Below are positions 1-10,650 of a stretch of 64,000 bases of DNA, one piece after another. Location of the stretch: the NCBI GenBank assembly GCA_037903355.1, contig JBAJFE010000026.1:4092001-4156000 (forward strand), in the 5' to 3' direction. This DNA is from Trichuris trichiura. Its lineage: Eukaryota > Nematoda > Enoplea > Trichinellida > Trichuridae. The translations under genes and the position numbers were made by a program. The notes below the pieces were generated by a model that was given only the letters and a program-made list of their open reading frames with translations, was not told the DNA's origin and searched no databases. Numbering within the stretch: position 1 is the first letter of the stretch; each line of letters opens with the position of its first letter.

Positions 1-26
1 ATGCAAGCTGAACCACTCATTTTCAG

Positions 27-3000
27 CACAAATAGAGATCATCCCATGTAAAGTATGCGGTGACAAGTCCTCTGGCGTACACTACGGTGTCATAACCTGT
101 GAAGGTTGCAAGGTAAGTTGGAGTGTACCTTATTCCAAAAGAATTCGACAATGTTCTTCCAGGGCTTTTTCCGCCGCAGCCAGTCCTCTGTTACAAATTA
201 CCAATGCCCAAGAAACAAGAACTGTGTAGTAGACAGAATAAACCGGAACCGTTGTCAATACTGCCGACTAAAAAAGTGCCTGGAGCTTGGGATGTCTCGA
301 GAAGGTTTGACGGCGGCAGTCAATTTTCAGCCTTTTGTTTTCAGTTGCTGAAATAGTTCATTGCAGCAGTGAAATTTGGCCGTATGTCAAAGAAGCAGCG
401 GGAAAAAGTAGAAGATGAAGTCCGGATGCACAAGCAGCTCCAAGAGCAGTTGCCCGTGACACAGGTAGTGCCAGGTGTTATGCCGGTCAATGGCTCTCCA
501 AACGTGTATGGTCAGTACAGTTGCAGTTCCGTGCAGTATTCGCCGAGCTCACTGTGCGTCATTTAGCTATTTCATTTGAGGAAACAGTTGACAAATATTT
601 TGTGTATGCAGGTACTCATCCTATCAGGCTAATGGGACAGCTTATTTTGGCAACGGCTACAATGCGTACCAGTCCATTCCGTCAGTTAGCAACTACCAAG
701 CCGCATACGTAGTACAAGCACCGCCATACACAAGCACGCCTTTGGTCTCCTATGCAGGCAGCAGCACGCCCACGTGGACAGTTGAGTCACCATTGACACC
801 AGGGGTCCGCATAAAAGCGGAACCATCGGAGGAACCAGCGCAGACCTTTGGTAACACGCATTACCTTGACAGTCTTCCGACACTGATGGTTTTAGACAAC
901 TCTAGCACCGTAAAGACAGTACTAGCAGCGCATACACATACATGTGTCTATACGGCTGATCAGCGCCAGCAGATCAAGCAGACTCCCATCGATCAGACAC
1001 ATTCGATTTTCCTGAAGTACAAGAACATGGTATATTTACGATCTTGGATATTGTTTCTTAATGGGTCCAAACGTTTTCTTGTTAAGTTCCAGTACGACCT
1101 TTTTATTGCTATGTTTTGGTTTCTGAAATCAGCCAAACGAACGCCATACCAAAGGGAAGATGAGCACTTATTAGAGAAAGAGTCAGAACAATGAATATTT
1201 TCAGAGCTTTTGGAACCACCGTGTCCGTAGTCATTGGAACTCACATTTGATAACCCTATCGTTGAAGACAGCGTAGGGTCATCTCAAAAGCTCTGAAAAT
1301 ATTACTCTGACATTTTCTCTAATAATTTGCTCACTCACCTTTTGGTAAGCTGTTTGGCCAACTTCAGAAACCAAAAAAAGCAATAAAAAAGTCGTACTGA
1401 AGTTCAGCCTGAGAAAGTATGCTTGCTTGATTTTACTTTAATTTATATGAGTTTACGAGTGGTATTCTGTTATTGTCAGGGCTACCGAAGAATTGTAGGA
1501 AAACAACATTTATAAGTGCACGATTTTATTCCCGAAATAGATTCAAAAACGCTCGTTCACAAAATTTCAGAAGAAAGTCGTACCTTATTTTAAATTAAGA
1601 ATGTACCTTTAAAAGACTGCTTTGCGTTATTTTCTTACAGCACGAGATTCCACTTCGTCAAGAAAGGTCTAATTTTTAGGTACAATGTACGCTGTTTCCG
1701 AAATTGAATATACAAACAGATGATAAAATTACTAATTCTAGCTAGTGACATGCACTTCGAATCTTGAACTTAGCTTTTTTCAGGAGATTAGCCGTTCTGT
1801 CTTCGCTATTTTACTGCACTTTTAGGTAGCATTGCTAGGGAAGGTGCGCCGCGTTCCTTATTAAAACAGTCACATATTTCAGGTTTATTGCAATTAAGTA
1901 ATAAGTTGCATTAAAACCCAGGTTTATTGATATGAGAATGAGTCACACATCACCCTGTTCATACGTTCTTTTGTGGTCCATCAACAAGAAATAAAGGTTA
2001 TTGTTGAAATTTTCATAAACTCATTAGAGACAGTGAGTTTTGGAGATCACGTCCGTTTCCTGAAAGGTATTAAAGTAAATTTGTGAAGGAACTGCGTGTT
2101 TAGATAGGTTAGTCAACATTTCTTCCAAAATGATAAGTTTTCATAACACCATGACAGTTAGCCCTTGAAAAGTCAAATTTCTTCCAACAATCGTGCTAAT
2201 CATATGTCTCAATAACTTTTACCGGTGATTCTCAAGCGGATAATATTTTCTTCTGGCCTTGGGGAAAATGGGGGAACAGCATTAGACTTCCTTGCCGTTG
2301 AGCTCGGCAAAGGTACAGGAAGAAAAAGACTCACAGAATCCCTTCTCTGGTCATGTTTCCTCCCAAAATGTCAGCCGATTTTTGCAGTTGTGAAAGCTGC
2401 TCCACGCGCTACCTGTCGCTTTCCATCAGCGATTCCCAAAGGGAGCTTTTCTAGATTGAGGACGTGGATATTATTGAATACCAGAGAGGCCAGGAGGAAA
2501 CATAAGTGGAGATAATGGCATGAAAACGGATAAGGAGGGAAGGTATGAGAAACTGTTGAGATTACTTAACTTTTCATTCCTCTATTTTCTTGCCACCTGT
2601 CATTGTCACTAAAAAATGGCAAAAAAAGAAATGTGGGACGCGAGTGGTCGCGATTGTCCTTCCCCGGTTTTTACAGCTTTTTTCCAGCCATTTGCATCTT
2701 TACTCATTGGGCAAAACTAATCAACCCGGAGGCGGTAGTCAGCCTGAGCTTGAGAAATATTGATCTGTTCTGTTCGGCCAGTAGTTTCTTACTTTTTCTA
2801 TTTTTTTTTTCAGGGTTAGTGGAACCTTGTGTTTGTATCCACATCAAAGCGTATAAACATAGCGGAGTTTTTAGAGCGTGTTGACTTTTTGTTTAACAGC
2901 GCTTTCGATGCTGCCAGACAAAACCACTGAGAGCGGCATCATCAGTTAAGCAACAAACTGCTGAAGCGAAGGTTTAAGCCAGGTTAGTTCCTGATAAGGA

Positions 3001-6000
3001 GAGATAAGAACGGAAAGTAAACATTCTGAATCTCTTCTGAGTCTTTGAAATTGGTTGTCCATTCGGAATTTCCAGTCCGATTTCTTTTCCAGATGTGCTC
3101 GTCGTGTGAGTTGTAGCTCTTAGCTAGATGCGTTCACCATGTGTGGCTGGATTCGTACGTCTCTTTTTGTCTTCCTTCTCAATCGTGGAGATTAGAGTCC
3201 TCTTTGAGAACGCTGCAAGCAAGAACGTCCATCCGCAGTTGGAGAGTATTGACTAACGTTATTTCCGTTAGATGGCAAACTGATACGCCTTTTTTATGGC
3301 AGCGTGCAGCACTGTATGCAGCGTAAGACACTGTTCCAGACCTCTGAGACCTCTGCATCATTGTCACGGTCTACGGGACGCTTTTGGCTGATGTATAGGA
3401 TTTCTTTTGCCTTTCTAAGAAAAATTATTGTATTTAGAAAGGATACGCGGCACTCTGATATGTATGCCAGTACCGCAGAGGACTTCAGTGCTCTTGCCGC
3501 TACGACGGAGGGAGAGATCGAGTTTAACGTTCAGGCCTCGCTGTGGCGTGCAGGCTTTGGAATTTAATTTTTATCATTGTTATATCCGTTTAACCACTTA
3601 ACATGCTTACTGAATCTTTCAACTGATGTGCGGCTAGTCTCTCTGACATAGTATGCTGAGCAAGCACATTTGACCTCAGACTATACCTGGACATTGTTCA
3701 CAAGGTATATTCATTTTGTCATTGCTAAGAATGGTGCTTGTCGTCTTGTTATTTTTTTAAACCACACGGTGAAGTTTAAGGTTTTACTAAATCTGCGTAT
3801 TTTCTCGCGGAGGATTGCGTAGTAGGGGATAACCAATCTGCTATCCGTGGAATATCGCTATTGGTAGTATTCATTTGTTGCAACCGACGGTTTATAAAAG
3901 CGTTTATTGGCCCATCAAGGTTCCCGTTCAACGTCTTTTTAATGCGAGCTGACTCAGTATGAAGGGTCTCAGGGTTGCGTGCGTTTATTGGCCTACACCT
4001 TGCCCTTAATGGTACCAGCTGTTACCGAACAGGGATGATGTGAAGACAACCAGGGTAGTGGTTTGAGTGCTTAGGTTTTCTGTAGATCATCGTGAAACAG
4101 TCAAGTTATGTTCCTTTTTGCGTACGTGTTCTTGATTGTTACGGTTTCTTGGACTACGTAACGTCCACGTTGTCCCTTTTGACTGATGAAATTACTGCTA
4201 ATAATTGATGATTAGCCCGCTAAGTTTTCGAGCAATCAAAGTGTCCAAGAAAGAAAGTTTCCCATTCACCTTGGTCTCTACTGTGAAAACTATTTGGTTC
4301 TTCAAAATCTTGTTCAAGTTTAAGAAGCCGTCATCGCCTCATGTGACCCCCAAAACTGACATAAATGTGGCGTTTAAGGATTCATGAGGCTGTGTTTTTA
4401 TCTATTGAAGAAAATGTTTTCTGCTGTAGCGTTCTCACGAGAACCTCTGCGAGTACAGATGACAGCGGATTCCTGCGGTAGTATCGTTGCCTTATTATTG
4501 AAAATACCGCTCTCAGTGGCTTGATCAGCGTTGAAAACTGAGCTCGGTTAACTCTGAAAGCTCCTCTGGACTTCTATAGTGTCGGCATGTATATAAATAA
4601 ATAGTTTCATTGCCTGTCACGAAAAATAGAAGATGAAATATGAAATTTGAAAGGACTGTTAACAATCAACGATTCAAAGCCAGAAGTTAATGTTGGGCCT
4701 GTGCACTCAGTTTCTGCATTTCTGACGCATTCGTTTTAACAGCTGCTTCAACTGAATGTTAATTGTATTTACAGAAATATTCATCACGGGGAGGAACGCG
4801 TTTTTATCAGCATCCAAAACGAGTTAATGCCAGTCGCTTAAAAATCTTTAAGGCGAGCTTCGATAAAATAAGATAAAAATGTTTTGCAGTGCCTACTCAC
4901 CAGGTCCCCCTTCCGGCCTCTGATATGCATTGAGAGTTCAGAAAAGATCGTAGTCACTTGATGAAAGGACTGATGAGTATAGTGGATAAAAGCATGCGTT
5001 GATCTTCAGCTTCTCAGGAGACGTGAACGATGCGTGGAACCAAGCGCTGTCGTGAGAAAAGATAAATTTGTTTCTGCCGGCCAATGCCACCTGATTTTGT
5101 CGATTGTGTTTACGCCGCAGTATACCTCAGCCTTAATAGTTTCTCCACGTCTAAAAAAGTTGCAACTTATAACGCCTTTGACATATCTCCATAATAGCAC
5201 AGTCTTTTTCAGGGGAAGTCATGACCTAGGAAAGGATTCTAGTAGTACTTTGTTTATTTAACCAAATGACTCTGTTTCAATTACATCTTTTATTGAAGTA
5301 ACCATGAAACAAGGAACTTTCGGGCGTCACACGATTCGTCACCAGCGAAAGCTTTTGACATTCACCGAATTTAGTCTTACCTTTTGCAAACTGGTCAACA
5401 TTACTAGCTTTGGCAGGAACATTAGCTGTCAGCTCGATTGTAAGCCATCGAGTGTCGGTCCTGCCTCGTCAGTCTGGCGGGTGGATGGAGCGTCTGACCG
5501 AGCGAGCACTGTAGTGGCAAGGCAACGAGCGAGTGAACATGACAACAGACGTTTTTAAACATTCTTCCCTTTTGCTTGGGCTTCAAACCTATCATCCTTT
5601 GAATTCTTTGTTCTTCTATCGGCAGTTCTCCAAACGCACTTTCATTTCATAGTATTTCTGCTTTTCATACTGTGCTTTCTTATAAATCTCTTTTTTTGCA
5701 GCATAATATGCAGGAGTAGCTAAGGCTTTTGGAACGCGACTGTTACCGTTTTCATCAGCAGGGCATAGACGGTTGTGATCGCCTGACGGTCTGCCATCGC
5801 CTTTGCCCTAACGCTGAAGACGGAACCGGTCGTATTCTGAAAGCCTCGGCTATACTCCTCTGTGCTTTTCCGTGCAATAGGAATTAAAACCGTTTTTTTT
5901 CTTGTGGAAACTTGCCCATTATGAAGCTCTCGATCTTCACCTATGCAAGAGTAGAAAAGCTATAAAATCATGTGCAGCTATAAAAGCGTTGCAACGCAAG

Positions 6001-9000
6001 TCAACGTTCCCTGCCACCAACTTTGATCTACGCAGACTTAACAGCCACTTTCAGTTATCCATTACGTTAGTCATACGTTAATAGCATCGGCGGAGGTGAA
6101 TTTAAAATCCAGCAGCTTTATATCAGGCCCTATCTGCGCAAAGAAATGATTTTTATTGCCCTGTTGCACAAGACGAGCGATAATGTTTGTTTTTATCGAA
6201 TTTGTACGTGGTGCTTGTTACGCAAGGAAATCTTGAATTTCGGATAAAATAAATTTCTGGCTGCTATGACGTTCCGCTTTTGTATAGATTGCTTCGTCAC
6301 AGATTTAACTTGGACGTTAATACTTACAATGTTCGCTCGCAAGTCTGTTTTTGTGCTTGTATCGTGTCGATTTCCCACTACTCACTAACTTTTCATCACC
6401 GTAGACTCGACTGCAGTGGTGGTCTGACTGTGCTGCAAAGCTTACCGTAGCCGTCCAGCAGATTATCGAATTCGCCAAACTGCTTCCTGGATTTATGAAG
6501 CTTCAACAGGATGACCAAATAATGCTTCTCAAAGGCGGTATATCAGTTTGAATTTTTGCGTCGGTTCTACTTAACGTCAAAAAACATACAGGCCTATCCC
6601 AGCTACTAGGAACAATGCCCTTTCTAACAGGAAAAGTGTTAGTTTAATTGCTATGGAAGGATGCATATGCACGCATAATTTTGTAGTGTAAAATTGCTTA
6701 AGAAGCTTACACTCTTCTAGGTGATTTATCAGACCCTGTAGAAAAGTTCTTGTTATTCATGCAAAATATGCTATATCTGTTGTCTTCCCATCCTAAATAG
6801 ACTACGACAGTAAGATGCAGACTAACTTTTTACCAGAACAGAATAGGCGAATAAAAAAATCAGATTTTTCAAGGTCATTGGAACGACTAATCCAATCTAG
6901 AAGTTATATTAGTAAATGATTCAGGCTTTTAAAACGTAGTTCTTCCAAGCACGATAGTAGTATTTCACGCATACTGCAAATTTTTTTTGGTGCAACAAGT
7001 TGTCGGAATTTTTGCGATCTTTCCTATTTTATGCTTATCAGGCATACTGTCAACTCTGCAAAATCCACTGAGATGTGCAGATTCGAGGGTTGAAACTTTA
7101 ACATGGCTTCCTGTTGGACCAGCATTTGTGTGACAGAGCGCACACCCTTGAGTCCATCTGCGCAATTAATTTTCCACCTACGCTGCTTGACCTTGTTTAT
7201 ATCATTGCAGTACACAATTCTGCGTGAGTACTAACAATTGCTGCTTCACTTCTTCGCGGACGAACAACTTAACGAGTAATTCGCCTGCAATTTCTTTATA
7301 GCCCGCCTAAGCTTAAACCAAAACTGAAGACAACTGAGACATTGGTCGTTCCTTTAAAGTAAAAACTGTAGGCTGACTGTGTGCAGAGTCAACGGTTCTA
7401 GTTGTTAAGTCAAGTGCAAGGAACATAGATGACGTCTCGAATAGCTTAAGTTTTGTTTAGGATTAGGTGGCCTACATAAACTGTTGGGAAATTTTCGGTT
7501 TATATCGAAAAGCAATGACCAACAGGGGCCTAAGCAAGGAGTAATGCGAGCAACAAGCCAGCTTGCCTAGAAAAAGTATGCTCAACGTCACAGTTGCATT
7601 AAGTTTCGGTTTAGGCTGAGGTTGCCTACAGAAATTCCTGGCGAATTACTCGTTAGGTTGCCTGTCCGCGAGGGACGAGCAAGCTAATCGCAGTAGTACT
7701 GACGCAAAAGTGTGTTAATGCTGCGGGACCCACAACTGGCTGCCAGACGTCCGCATTGACATAAAAACGCCAAGCAAGGTCAAGCAGCCTAAGAGAAGAT
7801 TAATTGAAAGGAAGAACTTAGGAGTTTACATAATGGCACGGAAAGTACTCGTGGTCATCCAATAGGAAGCGGTGTTAAAGTGTCGCCGTTGAAACCTACA
7901 TTTTTCGGTGTTTGCTGAGTTAAAGTATGCTTTGTGAGCATGGAATAGGAGAAACCCTTTTTTGTTGCTCCAAATAATGGAATCCAGCCGACAAGTAAAA
8001 ATCTACAATCTAAATAATGCAAGTTTTGAAATAACTATTTCTTTTGAAAAGCTGTTTTCGTTCGGGGCAGTCCCTTTCACCATCAGTTGACTGACAACGC
8101 TGATTTTTTTTGGGCGCAATCAAGCTGAATAACGGTACTATTATGGCCAAAGCAAATGAAAATCACTTCACTCTTTTCTTCTGCTGACTGTGCCTAGCAA
8201 ATTTTGTGCAGGTCCTAAAGACTTGCTATAATACTAACAGTAAAGTTAGCACCCGTTTGGTCATCGTCAGTGTCTGATAACTAAGCAAAATGGATGTTCT
8301 CTATGTGAGTAGCAGTTGAGCACTCATTACAAACTAATGAACTAACAGAGCATGGCGTTCACCGTGAGCCCTGAAGCTGTGGTTAGACGTTGACTTTAAA
8401 ATCCGGACTGACTATTATCTGTTTTGTTGCCGTTTTACCCGTTGTAATTGTTCATCCATTCGCTAGTGGAGCATTTTCTTTGTTCATCTACAGACTGGTA
8501 ACAACATAAATATTGTCAAGCGTGAAACATGAAGTAATACCGGTTTGAGCTAAACCTATCCAGAAGCTAAAGGATCACCAAATCACCCCATCTTTTCCAT
8601 TTTTTATGCAATGCGAAGATAGGAGTTTTTTATTTCATTACATTCAGCGCTTAATGCGCAGTTGGCAGTGAAGGTAATGCTAGAACCATAGTTGTTTTCA
8701 TAACAAGGAATTATGCGTATCAGTGTTATAATATTAATAATTGTTAGTCCGTACGATTTCACAGGTATACGAAAGAATTAGAAAGATCAACACAGGTCCC
8801 ACATTTTTTTGCTTCCATATTCTTGCTATTTCATTAATTGCATTTTTATATTTTGCTTATTATTTTAGGAGCCTTCGAAGTGGCTGTAATTCGGATGTCA
8901 TCTTTATATGACTTGAACATGGACACAGTGTTGTATGGGAACGTGTACGTCCCAACAGCGTTCTTCTGCTCGGATGACGCAGTTGAACAGCAATTTGTCC

Positions 9001-9388
9001 TCAACATTTTTACCCTCGTTCGAGAACTAGCCAGCATGTTTTTGACAGAAACTGAAGTTGGACTCTATTCAGCGCTGGTGTTGATGTGTCCAGGTTGGAA
9101 TCGCATGCTTTCATCTGTGTGACGTGTCATTTGGTAATTATAGGCAGGGCTGGCATAAGGAACCAACTAGAGATCCGAGAAATGCACGATTTGTTCTACG
9201 ACTGCTTAGCTAATGAAATCCGGACAACCCATCCCAATGATCCTACAATATTGCAGCGATTGACATCGTGCATGAGCACACTCCAAGACCTGGCAGCACA
9301 ACATGTTAGTGTACTTTCCAAGTTCAAGAAACTGGCATTAGTCGAACTACCGGCATTGTACAAAGAGCTATTTTCCGTCGATGGGTAG
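27..9388 (+). CDS. nhr-23: NHR-23/DHR3/ROR-family nuclear hormone receptor, 5' partial
   Basis: Exons 27-112, 163-304, 367-505, 612-1029, 6405-6537, 8869-9093, 9144-9388; every phase agrees and 461 residues remain, with the amino terminus outside the window. Exons 1-2 encode the two-finger DNA-binding domain: [11 protein letters not shown]-box CEGCKG, second finger CPRNKNC and CQYC. Exon 3 continues the conserved carboxy-terminal extension [16 protein letters not shown]. Exon 4 is a long hinge with a sumoylation-type IKAE motif. Exons 4-7 carry the ligand-binding domain ([17 protein letters not shown], then [10 protein letters not shown]) and end in the AF-2 helix LYKELF, as in ROR. The family binds monomeric RORE-type sites and in C. 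elegans NHR-23 drives moulting genes; the same role here is inferred. Intron 4 is 5.4 kb and intron 5 is 2.3 kb, both full of repeats. The family call is secure; the exact ends of exon 3 are less so, since another donor lies 5 nt downstream. Confidence 0.93.
1083..1408. repeat. Foldback repeat, arms about 130 bp, in nhr-23 intron 4
   Basis: The left arm (about 1083-1215) is the imperfect reverse complement of the right arm (about 1282-1408); both contain a run reading ttttggtttctgaa. Near the centre, at 1263-1293, is the motif TTGAAGACAG followed by AAAAGCTCTG, with a diverged inverted copy near 1204-1240. The outer arm sequence (tctaataatttgctca) is shared with the 29.4 kb palindrome and a half copy near 30.8 kb, so these are one family. 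It starts about 53 bp after the exon 4 donor. Confidence 0.8.
3060..4060 (-). mobile_element. Penelope-like element remnant A (GIY-YIG end)
   Basis: Read on the minus strand, a degenerate GIY-YIG-type endonuclease end is visible around 3580-3720: EQCPGIV, then after a stop and frame change [20 protein letters not shown]. Further downstream on that strand (about 3470-3540) comes [11 protein letters not shown]. The roughly 940 bp are diverged but colinear with 45470-46410, including the sequence upstream of the endonuclease. It is interrupted by stops and frameshifts and is not functional. The reverse transcriptase part is not visible here. Confidence 0.7.
4061..6404. other. Rest of nhr-23 intron 4
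   Basis: Intronic DNA between remnant A and exon 5. No open frame with recognisable homology was seen on either strand; the short frames near 5006-5558 look like chance. Together with 1409-3059, this part of the intron is taken as unassigned, probably old repeat-derived sequence. Confidence 0.5.
7218..7710. repeat. Inverted-repeat element (MITE-like) in nhr-23 intron 5
   Basis: The segment 7252-7331 (cgcggac, then taacgagtaattcgcc, ending in taaaccaaaact) is the reverse complement, with mismatches, of 7592-7671. Weaker complementarity extends outward to about 7218 and 7710. The spacer of about 260 bp has no coding frame. No convincing target duplication was found. The rest of intron 5 (6538-7217 and 7711-8868) holds nothing I recognise. 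Confidence 0.65.
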
Positions 9389-10053
9389 ATTAGGGACACA
9401 AGGACCCCAGCCTGTTGAATCGATCTCTGTTTGCAGCTACTACACCTGAGCAACCTTTTCTCATTGATATTTTGTTTCTTATTATTTTCAACAAGCCAAA
9501 ATAGTTATTTTGGGCAGGCGCTTCTTAGGTGAACGTAAAGGCAAAGAGCAGATACGACGCAGACCATCATACCGTTCATGCAGTTTTCCTGCTGACGGTG
9601 TCTTCGTTCTTCTGGAGCATTCCTAGCGTCGGATAGTCGAAAATTTCCTAAAACCATCTTTCTTCAAGTACATGCAACCTGTTGGATGTAGACATGGTAT
9701 GCTATTTTTCGACCGTGTATCTGTGCCTTTGCGTAGATATGTTTTCTACTATTTCATACGAATGGGTTTCCAGCGTGCCTGAACATTGCCTCCTCCCCAG
9801 TCGTCATGATATGCTTGAGCTATCTCTCCTTTGTGTCCTACTTTCATTTACCTGCTTTACCTGCCTTTACGTTCTAAAGTTGCCACTGTCCTGTTGCCTA
9901 TTTGGATCTTTTCTCGATTAATTCCGTTGTATGTTTCCGTTCTGACGTAAGCGGGCGTCATTTTTACTTTTCCCATTGACAATACAGCTTTTGCCATTGA
10001 TTGACAATTACATTTGCCAAGTAAAATAACTTTTCATGCTCAAGAAGTACATA
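9389..10053. other. Intergenic gap between convergent genes
   Basis: These 665 bp separate the stop of the nuclear receptor from the stop of the TMEM267-like gene, so both 3' untranslated regions must lie here. No RNA gene, repeat or further coding exon was recognised; the open frame at 9682-9921 is hydrophobic but without homology. Confidence 0.5.
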
Positions 10054-10650
10054 TCAAGCTACTTGCTGAGTACTTGAAATCTGCCTTTCTGGAACCTCCT
10101 TCAACAGCAAGAATGTGGCTATGGGAGCGGCAAATGTTAACAAAAACAGATAACACGGTTGTGATATAGGAGATGTATCGTGAAAAGGGTACAACATAAA
10201 ACCGTGACGGTTCGCATCTCGTACTTGATGCGGGAACCAAGAAGAAAATGCCAGCGCAGTCACATACCCGTACTGCGTACGTCTGACCAAAAAGTATAGT
10301 AGCGCATTTGCAGACGCAGTGAACGTAGTAATGTGGAAAAACGGGTGTCGTTTCAGATTCGTCAGAGCTTTAAGAGTAAGTTCATCTACCAGCAGAAAAT
10401 GATCAACGTCAATGCAACAGCTAAACACACCGCACAAAAACGCTAACAGAGCGTATTTACGGCGAGGAGAAGTACTACAGGCTGCTACCCAAACATAGGT
10501 GCTTGATGTCCAATGCGCTAATTCATCACAAAAGACACGCGCAACAACAGAGTAATCATTGAAAAGGACATGGTCAGCCATGAGGTTTATGCAGATGCAA
10601 CAAATGCTGCCAACTACTGGCATAAAGAATTGGTACGCTGTCCAAGACAT
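10054..10650 (-). CDS. TMEM267-like multi-pass membrane protein
   Basis: A single uninterrupted frame of 198 residues. It shows the pattern of the TMEM267 (C5orf28) family: an early ADH at residues 25-27, the hallmark IDVDHF at 80-85, then KRHPFFH, and HQVRDANRHGF at 141-151 followed by PF. Several hydrophobic stretches alternate with these histidine/aspartate motifs, which are reminiscent of membrane-embedded metal-dependent hydrolases; a catalytic role is only inference, and the human protein's function is not established as far as I know. Length is close to the human protein (about 215). The start was taken at the first ATG; a ttatag just upstream could be an acceptor for a 5' untranslated exon. 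Confidence 0.88.
   Translation of the reverse strand: MSWTAYQFFMPVVGSICCICINLMADHVLFNDYSVVARVFCDELAHWTSSTYVWVAACSTSPRRKYALLAFLCGVFSCCIDVDHFLLVDELTLKALTNLKRHPFFHITTFTASANALLYFLVRRTQYGYVTALAFSSWFPHQVRDANRHGFMLYPFHDTSPISQPCYLFLLTFAAPIATFLLLKEVPERQISSTQQVA

Noticed and set aside
742..1194. 150-codon frame running past the exon 4 donor of nhr-23.
   Set aside because: The part after 1029 is intron: it runs into the foldback arm and departs from the receptor family, and GTATAT at 1030 joins in phase to 6405.
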